Shown: positions 55,293 to 64,000 of the stretch, one piece after another
Layout: each line of letters opens with the position of its first letter
How positions within the stretch are numbered: position 1 is the first letter of the stretch
DNA from: Perca fluviatilis
Lineage: Eukaryota; Chordata; Actinopteri; Perciformes; Percidae
NCBI RefSeq assembly: GCF_010015445.1
Contig: NC_053123.1
Location: 3,621,739 to 3,685,738, forward strand
DNA: 64,000 nt
Reading direction: 5' to 3'
The notes under the pieces: generated by a model
Seen by the model: the letters and a program-made list of their open reading frames with translations, nothing else
What the model was told of the DNA's origin: nothing
The model's database searches: none
Made by a program: the position numbers and the translations under genes

Positions 55293-57595
55293 AAGTGAAC
55301 GATGTGCTCAAACATGGTGTGCTTTAACTCTGGGTGAGCTGTCATGCTGATTTGAGGATGTTCTAAATGTCTAGTTGACCAATTAGATTGCCTGGTCGGA
55401 TCAACTTGTTGTATAATAAACCTTCATCTTTACGTCGTTCACCTGTCTCTGCTGAGTGATCTCAGCCTCTGTGTACGTCTGATGGCTGATGCGCGAGGCC
55501 AGCTGTGCTTTTTAGCAGCTCTGGTCTCTTTGTCCATGTTTCTCTGAGACTATGACAAAGGCAGAGAGTGGAGGTGTGTGTTGCTATGTTGTGGATATCT
55601 GCACACTACCTTTGCCAGTACACGTAAAGACACAGCGGGACATTGTGTGTCTGAATGTTTTCACCACCCAGCTGACTGATGCTGTAGGCAGGTCAGCATG
55701 TGAAGAGGAGCTGTCGGCTTCCCACTCCCCCCCTGATTGATTCACAGTGACGCAGCACGGAGATTTGCAGGCAGTGCGTTTAGAGACTATCCCCAGCATG
55801 CAAGGAGAATTGCATTAGAAAGAGATTAATTCAATTCCATCTCTGTTGCCTCCTCAGACAAAGGTCTGCGGGAAAACAAACCATTGATCTTACCAAGAGC
55901 AAAGAGAACGCTTCATTCTTTAGGAGTTTTGTCTGAGGATTGGCATGTGGTTTACCAGCCGAAGACAAAATCATCCACAAGTACACGGTTCATTAAATGT
56001 GTGAAATCCTTTTGACATGTACTCTCTGCAACTATCACACACACTGTACAGTATGCAGTGGTGGAAGAAGTATTCAGAGTGGTGCTCATGTGTGAGACAG
56101 TGCATAACTGAGTTGCCCTTGTTTGTCTTTTTCGTGATATAGGCCCATTGGTTAAAATGTCAAGAGCATCAGTCTCCTGAGATAACACAGCCATGCTGAG
56201 CTTCTCAGGGCAAGGGCACCTTTATCACCATTTGTATTCTGCATTGGAAGAGATTGGCTCTAATCAAATGACATCATTGAGACGTTTTTGTCCTCTCCTG
56301 GTTCTCAGTAACTCTCAACATCATCCCAGACATGTCTGCAGCAGGACACGGCTGCAGAGGAAAATTAACAAGAAAAACTAAGCCCGTTTAAAGTAGCCAT
56401 TCTAATTCAGCTAATTGAGCCTTCGCGTCAACATTGTTCTAGTACTAATTTAACATTTCAAAAGCTCTGTGAAAATTTTTCAAACAGTGCCATTGGCTAC
56501 AAACAACCTTGGAAATTGGGATTTGGCACTTGAATTTGAAGTATGATTGCATTTTCTCTACAATCAAATAAAAATGAATTGGGGAAATGGAAGGTTGCAT
56601 TTTAATAGTACCATGGTTTTTTTAAGGGTGGGTTTCTGAAATAATCTAAATCAGGGAGATTAGAAGATTGGTTACATTTGTATGAAAATGTCAGCCTTAA
56701 ACTCTAACAGCTTTGACTAAAGTATTAAAGGTTCTCAACAACTCCTAATACGCACAACTTGAACTGTACATCAGCAACATCTTACTTTACTGTTGTCTAT
56801 ACCGATTTCTTTATTTTCTCAACATACCTGCACCACTGTTCATTTAGAACGTAGAGAATTCTTTTTATTAATTATTGTCATTTTCTGCTAAGAGAGAGGA
56901 GCTAATGGCATCTTCAACATTAATAATGTCATGTTTCAATAGATAAACAAATTGAGCTAGCAAAGTAGACTCAGCAAAATACTTGTCACAAATTAAACAT
57001 GTGATATAAGAAGTAATTTTAAACAATGGCCTTCAAAACATCACACATATAGAGAAAAATAGGTCATATTTTTTTTTACAAAACAACTGAAATTGCGACG
57101 CATAAATCCAGCAAGACTCCATGTCAGACTAATCAAGAATCAGCCAAAGTGCACGAATCCAATTCCAGGTTCTGACGCAAGCTCCTGTAGTGTGGGTGCT
57201 ACTAACTGAAACCCATTCTCAGCCCAGAATGGCTCAGGTTAACGCTCTGGCACTATGACAACCATATTTGGGCCAGTCTCTTCTTATCTTGGTGCCAGAT
57301 CACATCTGTGTGCTTACCCAGGTGTTTGATTGATGTAGAAAGGTCAAACTTAGTTAACATTTTCTAAACTTTCGGGATGGTCTCTAGCTTACCCTCTCTA
57401 GCGGAGTCCTGCAGCGGCGCAGGGTTTGATATCTATCCACTTTCAAAAAAGGGAAAAGCTCCAAAAACTTATCTAAAAATTTTTTTCTAAACTTTCATCA
57501 TTTGTCATGCCACACAATGTACACAAGGCAATAGGTATTTGAAATTCTTCTTTTGGGAATCCTTAATTTTGTACACACGGCACACACATGAGTTT
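55293..57595. other. Mostly unassigned; hAT terminus at 56055
   Basis: AGTGGTGGAAGAAGTATTCAG (56057-56077) is the intact end of the family at 1000-1421, here only a stub. Otherwise no gene or repeat was recognised. The frames at 55552-55740 and 55952-56194 lack known domains. Confidence 0.4.
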
Positions 57596-57812
57596 TTAAG
57601 GGAGTAGCCAAGGGGCAGCGTTTATACCGCATCCCTGGACCGGTTTGGCAGTTTGGTGCCTTGCTTGAGGACACCTTTGCAATGCCAAGGAAGTGAACTG
57701 GCACCTTCTCCAGCTACCAGTCTGCACTCCATACTTGCTCCATATGGGGACTTGAACCAGCGAGCCCCTGGTTCCTGAGCTAAGTCCCCACGGACTGAGC
57801 AACTACTGCCCC
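57596..57812 (-). mobile_element. tRNA-headed SINE
   Basis: On - it reads GCAGTAGTTGCTCAGTCCGT and GGGGACTTAG (A box), CAGGAACCAGGGGCTCGC, GGTTCAAGTCCCC (B box), followed by GAGCAAGTATGGAGTGCAGA and TGGTAGCTGGAGAAGGTGCC. A different subfamily from the other SINEs here. The 68-codon frames across it are by-products. Confidence 0.75.
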
Positions 57813-58543
57813 ATTTATATTATTTCCAAGCCAAAACTCACCATCCGTGTTCCCTGACATATATAGCCCTTGACTGTTTGGCTGAAACCACCAGACTAGT
57901 ACATCTAAAACACACTGGTGCCGTCAGACCTCTGTTATTTCCTATGTAAACCTACATTCAATGTCGGCAGGTGCACAGGACAGGTGGCCGGAACATGCAA
58001 TTTTCCTATTCTCAGTGTCGATGACCCAAAAAAGGAGGATGGTCTCTTGCTTGGCACATATTGTACCTTTACTTCCTTTGCTTGTCATCTGATAGTACTC
58101 CTCTGTGCTCTTATAACCACTCTAAAAATGGAAGAGAATGGTAAGGGACAAAAATATGTTGACCTTTATGACCGGCTATCTTGAAAAGACATTGCCAAGC
58201 AACCTAATGGAGTAGCGGTTGCTATTTTCAGGTGAGGAATTGAGCGAAATAACACACAAGCCATTTCTAAAACATTACGGATATGTGTAATGTGGTAAAG
58301 TCTTGTGTTTCCATGCCTCCAGTGTGTTTGTACGGTATTGTTTGTGCACATTGTGTCACTCTTTATGCGCAGGAAATGAAGTAATTATGCACTGGCTTCA
58401 TTAAGCTAACCCTGTCTAAGCTAATAGCTTTATTTATATCATCTCTGGGTGATTTCCTGAGGCAGTGGAAGAACAAAATATCCCATTCAGTGGAATGATA
58501 GCAATGTAGAGAGGAAACACACTGGGTAGCAGTTTAAGAATGC
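57813..58543. other. No recognised feature
   Basis: The 88-codon frame at 57918-58184 (+) has a hydrophobic stretch (FACHLIVLLCALITTLK) but no start context or homologue I can name. Treated as non-coding. Confidence 0.35.
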
Positions 58544-58958
58544 AGTACAGGGCTCCAGACTAATTGTTTTTTTTTTACTAGGAGACCTGTAGCCCCTAAC
58601 TGAACATTTTAGGGGCACAGGCATCAAATTAAGGGGCGCACACTTTAAATCGACCTGCAATGCAATTTTTCCCATTTTCCCCATTTTAACTGTGTTACTG
58701 ATACATTCTTTGGCAATAAATACAGAAACTGACATGTGCTGTTTCATAACACATCTAGTGCAGTAGAAACAGTTCGTGATGTTGGTGTGTTTTGCTAAAT
58801 CTAAGCCATGTAAACTCCCTCCATCTTAACATGTCCTGTTGTCAAATTTGCAGGTCGCACATGTGCGAGTTTTTGTAAAAAAATAAAATAAAACTTGCCC
58901 TGTCTCAAAACATTTTCGCAATATGCAACCATTTGGTCGCAGTCTGGATCCCTATAGT
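58544..58958. mobile_element. hAT-like element (CAGGGCTCCAGACT)
   Basis: Left ACAGGGCTCCAGACTAATTG and right GGTCGCAGTCTGGATCCCTA are inverted at the termini. Interior words AACATTTTAGGGGCACAGGC, CAATATGCAACCATTTGGTC and TTGCCCTGTCTCAAAACATT fit a fish hAT family I recall. The flanking 8-mers do not match clearly. Sequence up to about 59110 may be a further part of the same family. Confidence 0.6.
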
Positions 58959-59145
58959 CCCAAAGTGCTGTCTCTACTGATCGTTGTCCCTTTAACCTTA
59001 GTTTGATGAAGGGCCGCCGCACGCTGTGCGACAGAGATGAGTTACTGGTTATCAAACACTGTTACTGTGTCTCCCGTTAAGCCTTTAATCTGGTTGATTT
59101 TATATTTCATCGCTTTGTCCTCGGCCTCTATACATGTGCTTCTAT

Positions 59146-59176
<31 letters not shown>

Positions 59177-60574
59177 CACACACACAATCTGATCATGGGA
59201 GAAAACCTTCGTCCTGAATATAAACTTGGCTATAAAGTGTACTATACCGGGACAATACAGTAGCTGTGACTCATATTACCATTTGACACACAGTTTGTCA
59301 CAAGTGTGAGGACAGCGAGGCAGAGGGACACACGGGTACTTGGATGTCTCAAAGATCTACAGAGCCACACTGTAACAACAGCTCTGACAGTCCGTGCATG
59401 AGGCAGAGACTGCACTGCCTGACCGGCTGAACAAACAGAAGACATCACACCAAAGTGTACACTCTCCTACCTAAGCTCTACATCGATCAAGGAGCTAACA
59501 AACCAACACAAACAGTGGTGTCATAAACCTTAGCGCACTCTAACAGAGACTGTAACATTTCAGTTCACTACTGAGATGCATCAGCCTGCAGACAAACTAA
59601 TATTACCCTGCAGCTGCTGACAGAAGCCTGTGGAGAACAATTGCTGCATCGTCTTAAAATAAAAGATGTATCCACTGTGCCATATCATTCAACAGAACTG
59701 CATTGAGTACAAGTGTTCACTTACAAGTGCAAATACGTTTAAGCCCTAGTGTATAATATTCCTATATTAGGAATATATGATTTTGTTGATTGTCGTCAGT
59801 AATATAAGTTTTGAGCACACAAGATTTACTGGGCTAATTGTGCAAAACAAATACTACACTATGGTCCTTTTAAGACCTTATTTGTTTCACAAAATTTAAA
59901 GAGACAGGCTCCCAATCTGCACCGATTTATAGCAACAGCACGCCAACGTGAAGGTCAATTGGACAATGGGCAAATGTGTATTGTTCATGCAACCAGCTTA
60001 AATGTAGTGATGGCTGAAAGTACAATGATGTGGGTGTAAGTTGTATGTTAAAGTGAACAGTTAAGTAGACTCTAATGATGATTCTGAGATGTTTACATGC
60101 ACACAATATTCCTGCAAACTGTTGGCTAGTTGGTTTGTGTACAACAACCATAGCAACACACAGAGCTGACAGTAAGCCTTTAACAGGCAAGAGGCCGTAA
60201 ACTGTCAAAAACTGCGGTAAAAACCCTGATTGAGACACATATTCTGAATGCGCTGTATACATGTCCAAATAATGCTTCTGTTAACAGGAAAAATACCGGC
60301 ATAATCGGAAAATGCTAAATTTGGGAAAAGGCCTTATTCAGAATATCAAAACGGAATATGTTGTTAACATCACCTGTATCAAACACGGACACTTTCGGAG
60401 TAACTCTTTTATGTAATTGTGCATGTAAACGTACTCCATGAGATCAGATTGTGTTTTCTTGTCTTGGCTGGTTACTTTTGTATGTTTATGAGACACAGGT
60501 ATTGACAGCCAGGGCTGCAGAACACTGTCTCCTACGGTGTGTGTTATGTTACAACAGCCCTCTTATAGACACCA
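58959..60574. other. Unassigned DNA with a CA tract
   Basis: No gene recognised. The 113-codon frame on - (59927-60268) lacks a known domain. Confidence 0.4.
59149..59187. repeat. (CA)n microsatellite, interrupted
   Basis: CA units with ACATACACG interruptions, directly readable. Confidence 0.9.
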
Positions 60575-60786
60575 GGGGCCCGTTTCAGGAAGGAGGTTTA
60601 ACAAACTGAGTCTAACCCTGATCTCTGAGTTGATTTACCCTGAGATGGGAAGCTCCGAGTTTTCGGTTCCAGAACAGCTGATTTGAGTTGGTTCAATCAA
60701 CTCGGAGTAGGTTCACTCAGAGTTAGGCTCGTGCACCACCACAATAAAAAGGCAGCATGAATGGACCCATGATACTACGATTCACC

Positions 60787-62430
60787 ATGGCAACAACCAG
60801 TAAAAATCGTTCGGCATACTTTACCCCAGTGGAATTTAAAAATGATCATGCAAGCGTACGAGTATGAACCCATCATTCGTAAAAAGAGCAACACAGCTGC
60901 TGCAGCAAAAGAGGGAGAAACGGCGTGGGAGAAAATTGCTGCTCAGGTCAACGCGTAAGTTCCAATATAGTGTTTTCATTTCATATTTAATTTACATAAT
61001 CATTATAATTTTTATTAATTCCCAGTGGGGAAATTACAATTTTTTACTCCGTTTGTTAGCACACACTACACACAGGCCTTAAATACACACCCATGCTCAT
61101 ATTTAATAACAAGTATAATATAACTGGTGAAAACTGGTGGAATGGTATTGAACCTATAATCCATTTCATTTAGGTGCAATCCTGCGGGTGAAAAATGCTC
61201 GTGGAAGCAGCTGAAAATGAAATATAAGAACATAGTTCAAACAGGTAAGACTTAGGCTTTACCTCATTTTAATCACATTTTAAATATGAGAGTAAATATT
61301 CATTAGCAATTTGAATTTGCAGTAGCTTTATCCCCAACAAATTTTCACATACATAAATGTCCTCTCACCTATCCTGTTTTGTTAATTAAAAGGGCCCATT
61401 TAAATTAACATTTGACGTCTACTCAGCCAACAGAAAGAAGGCAGAGGACCGCAAAACTGGTGGAGGACCAGCACCACCACCTCGGACAGAGGCAGAGGAT
61501 CTGGCCCTGAGCCATAATAAAGGAAGGCCAGTGGCTGAAGGAATCCCTGGAGGGAGCTCTTCCTCTGAGCCAGCCACATCCCAGGACACAAGTGCCTTCA
61601 TAATATGTAATAGGCTTATATTTATCTTCTTGTATTCCTATATACTGTATATATTTTATAGATTTATTATTTCCCTTTCATGGGTTCAACAGATTCTGAT
61701 GGTGTTATCTCCCTTGCCACAACTGAACTCCTTGCAGCTGTAAGTAGACAACTAAATACTCCAGACATGATACAAGTAGTTTAAAGTCTATCGAAATGAT
61801 GCTGAAAACAGGATGAAACCAATGAAGAGGACACATTGTCTGCTGCTACAGAGCGGCCTACAGAGGTAAGATATCACCACTATGTTACTGATAGTCATCT
61901 CCACATTCACAATTCTTAACACTGCTGTGTGGAATATGAAGTGTGACATGTATGACTGGATATTCTACTTTTTAACAGAACATGGCTGGGCAACAGGAGA
62001 AGGGTCCATCAACTTCCACAGCACAGATTAAACACAGTGAGATGTGCAACAACTGCCAGAGGTTCATTCTGTGGAAATAATGCTCAACTTTATGATTTTA
62101 ATGTCATGATTTGATGTATTCCCAGTTACCCGTGAAAGAGTTGTATAAAATGCAAGAATTAGAAGACAGCGACTAGGCAAGGTGTGATTTTTGTTTTGTT
62201 TTCCTCGAGACTGTGGGGGGTGGGTGAGGGTTTTGGTTCCTGTTCGATTGTATTTGTTTGTTCTATATGCTTTGTTCAAAAAATATAAAATCAATAAAAA
62301 ATTGATCATAAAAAAGGAATTATCTAGAAATGGTATACTTGGACCGCCAGATTCAGAAATTGAAATCCTGAAACACAAGTTAGAAGAAGTGGGTGCATGG
62401 TCACAGGTGAATTGTGTTAATTATTGGAAC
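60787..62430 (+). pseudogene. MYB/SANT-like DNA-binding protein of Harbinger, decayed
   Basis: Exon 1 (60787-60954) starts MATTSKNRSAYFTPVEFK, loses frame near 60841 by one base, then reads EPIIRKKSNTAAAAKEGETA and WEKIAAQVNA up to a GTAAGT donor. Exon 2 (61173-61244) reads CNPAGEKCSWKQLKMKYKNI VQT, with an AG acceptor and GTAAGA donor. Together they form a tri-helix MYB/SANT-like domain with its spaced tryptophans (FT..E, AWEKIA, SWKQLK). Exon 3 (61427 on) reads NRKKAEDRKTGGGPAPPPRT and SSSSEPATSQDTSAF, a disordered linker. Later exon pieces include DGVISLATTELLAAVSRQLN, TNEEDTLSAATERPTE, LPVKELYKMQE and YLDRQIQKLK, which is coiled-coil-like. The last pieces are separated by foreign sequence (62165-62312). 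In Harbinger elements this protein binds DNA, including the element ends, and helps the nuclease enter the nucleus. The exon borders were inferred by eye. Confidence 0.75.
62165..62312 (+). mobile_element. Possible retroposon tail inside the MYB-like pseudogene
   Basis: Between LPVKELYKMQE and the YLDRQIQKLK block lies T/G-rich sequence with GGGGGGTGGGTGAGGGTTTT, TTTGTTCTATATGCTTTGTT and an A-rich end, TATAAAATCAATAAAAAATT and GATCATAAAAAAGG. This resembles the 3' end of a LINE-1-type retroposon. No clean duplication was identified, so it could also be local decay. Confidence 0.4.
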
Positions 62431-62524
62431 AATATAAAAAACTAACTGTTGCTTTTGTATTAGGAAATAAAGAAGATCAAATAAAATTTGAATTATTTTT
62501 CTTTATTTTGGTGGTGCTTGGGTT

Positions 62525-63814
62525 TTAGTCGATGAAGTGATTCCTGCTTATAATGTCTCTGACCGCTCTTCCATCCTGGAAATCTGCAGGGTGGATGGGG
62601 TCCTCATCAGGGTCCTCAATTTGTAGGGCAGGGTGTTGCTCTCCTATAATTGTGGCAATATTATGGAGAACAACACATGCCACAATGATGTAACAGCCTC
62701 TCTCAGGGTTCCCTGAGTTGATGTAGGCACTGGAAACGAGCTTTCAGCAGGCCTATGGTCATCTCCACCCGGGCTCTAGTCCTGCAGTGGGCCACATTAA
62801 AGTTGGGTTGGGGGCCTGGCTCCGGGTCAGGGTAAGGGGTGAGCAGAGTGGGCTGGCATGGGTAACCCTTGTCACCCATCAGAAGGCCTTCAAACTCTCC
62901 TGTAATGTATAGTGATACATTTGAGTGTATTTAAGGAGGGTGACAGGTGAATAATACTGCACAAAGCTTTAGGCTGCTTACCACGTTCCAGTCTGTTGCT
63001 CAGGGCAGACTCACCATATATCCATGAGTCATGCACAGACCCAGGCCATTTGGCCTCCACATTGGTTATTAGATATGCAGCATCACATATGATCTTGACA
63101 GTGCAGAGAATGACAGATGTTACTTGCAGTATTGTGATGCAGTCTTTGACATTTTGTGACAGTGGTCAATTTACCTGCACATTAATGCTGTGAATGGACT
63201 TCTTATTCACATAGTCAGCTTAATTTTCTGAAGGAGCAGTAATCGGAATGTGTGTGCCATCAATGCAGCCAATCGCACTGGGAAATCCTAAAAGAAATTC
63301 AAATGACTTATACCATTCTGATGTTGCAGCACCATGTCATTAACCGAATTATAATTAATAATTATTCATTGTAAAGGGTTTTCTATTATTCACCTGCAAT
63401 ACTGTGGAAGTCCCTTTTAATGTCTCTTACTGGTTTGTGTCCAGGGAACACTACAAAAACGTTTTCAGGGCGAGTCACACTCTTCTGACGGTAGTACAGT
63501 AATACAGTGGCTTTACTGATATGCTCCGCATAACCAATGTTATAAAGAAAACTGCTCTTTGCAAAAAAACTTAATGTGACACAAAAAATCTGCTGGGATG
63601 TAGAGGATGGGTGCCGTTAGTGATATGAAGACCGATAAGGTTATGTACATATCTGACTGTGAAGCAAAACGATACCACTCAAATAGGTAGCTATCTGGAA
63701 ATAAAAATACATCTGTAGTCGGGGCCTCAATATCATGTCCCGAAGTATGTTTAACTCTCTACGAAGTAATACAGCTTCTTCATCAACGGGATCCTCGACA
63801 AAAGGACATGCCAT
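62525..63814 (-). pseudogene. HARBI1-like DDE nuclease of Harbinger, four exons, frameshifted
   Basis: Exon 1 (63814-63394) starts MACPFVEDPVDEEAVLLRRE, shifts frame near 63690, then shows DMYITLSVFISLTAPILYIP and VVFPGHKPVRDIKRDFHSIA-like sequence. Exon 2 (63287-63175) reads [20 protein letters not shown] with the first catalytic Asp (GAT at 63261-63259), an in-frame stop at 63232-63230, then DYVNKKSIHSINVQ. Exon 3 (63093-62982) reads IICDAAYLITNVEAKWPGSV and HDSWIYGESALSNRLERG-like sequence. Exon 4 (62899-62525) reads GEFEGLLMGDKGYPCQPTLL with the second Asp (GAC at 62873-62871), then RVEMTIGLLKARF with the Glu (GAG at 62765-62763), 36 codons later. A frameshift near 62712 precedes NPERGCYIIVACVVLHNIAT and the C-terminal RDIISRNHFID before TAA. 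All introns have GT/AG. In living elements this is the RNase H-fold nuclease that cuts the element ends. The catalytic triad is readable, but the open frame is not, so it is inactive as it stands. Confidence 0.85.
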
Positions 63815-63890
63815 GTTCGAGAAAAAAACATTTATAGTCTATAACGTTACCTAACAGAGTTAATAAACTGACCCTATTTTATTCATGCAA

Positions 63891-64000
63891 AAAATGGACC
63901 CCTGTTGTTTGTCTCTCCAGTCAATAGATGGTTGTTGCAGATCCAGCTCCCCGCAGCATTACTTGTGGAGTTTTTTGTAAACACTGAGTCACACACAGGT
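63891..64000. other. Sequence beyond the Harbinger homology
   Basis: From GCAAAAAATGGACCCCTGTT onward the similarity to copies 1 and 2 stops. Either an insertion or the far flank; the window ends before this can be decided. Confidence 0.4.

Larger units (their letters stand above)
60575..63890. mobile_element. Harbinger element copy 3, both genes present but broken
   Basis: The left terminus GGGGCCCGTTTCAGGAAGGA is followed by CTCTGAGTTGATTTACCC repeats, the MYB-like gene on + (60787-62430) and the HARBI1-like gene on - (63814-62525). The two genes converge with about 95 bp between them. To the right the sequence follows the other copies up to TTATTCATGC near 63889 and then departs, so the right terminus is missing, lies beyond an insertion, or lies outside the window. 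Copies 1 and 2 are deleted relatives. Confidence 0.85.

Overview
The window looks like intergenic or intronic DNA of a ray-finned fish, probably a percomorph teleost. This rests on the repeat content: many non-autonomous hAT-type elements, tRNA-headed SINEs, TTAA-flanked hairpin elements, Harbinger elements with a HARBI1-type nuclease and a MYB/SANT-like partner, long (CA)n, (GA)n, (AT)n and (ATTC)n tracts, and the usual eukaryotic splice signals inside the transposon genes. I see no rRNA gene, functional tRNA gene, CRISPR array, operon or bacterial-type gene, and no host gene that I can name. The one stretch resembling a host exon is 23632-23842.

Layout. 1-10 kb: a ~400-bp hairpin element, hAT-like fragments, a SINE with target-site duplications (7639-7830) wedged between an hAT-like element and a palindromic element, then (GA)n and (CA)n tracts. 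11-16.9 kb: several hAT-type elements, one with a perfect 8-bp duplication (11636-12565), the first copy of a ~670-bp family called X here, a broken RecQ-helicase-like exon (14962-15234), and a TTAA-ended element split by another inverted-repeat element. 19-23 kb: a TIR element carrying a nested SINE, and an hAT element with perfect 8-bp duplications carrying X copy 2. 24-35 kb: SINE and LINE-like pieces, a 2-kb pair of inverted arms, and an hAT element (34046-35305) carrying a nested element with a BED-finger remnant.

36.5-47 kb: two internally deleted Harbinger copies in opposite orientation that share one deletion junction; the first is interrupted by a MITE that has grown a 10-unit 47-bp minisatellite. 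Between them lie a TTAA element with an 8-unit 46-bp minisatellite and X copy 3. 47-59 kb: two large hairpin MITEs, three tRNA-headed SINEs, a LINE-like tail and hAT pieces. 60.6-64 kb: a third Harbinger copy with both genes, a MYB/SANT-like gene on + and a HARBI1-like nuclease on -, facing each other. Both keep their exon structure and the nuclease still shows its D, D and E codons, but frameshifts and stops break them.

The only genes that would work together are the two Harbinger genes: in this superfamily the MYB-like protein binds DNA and helps bring the nuclease to the element ends. All copies here look inactive. I found no undescribed biological system. The most useful observations are the layered insertions, the shared Harbinger deletion junction, the three-copy X family with constant ends, and the unidentified exon-like ORF.
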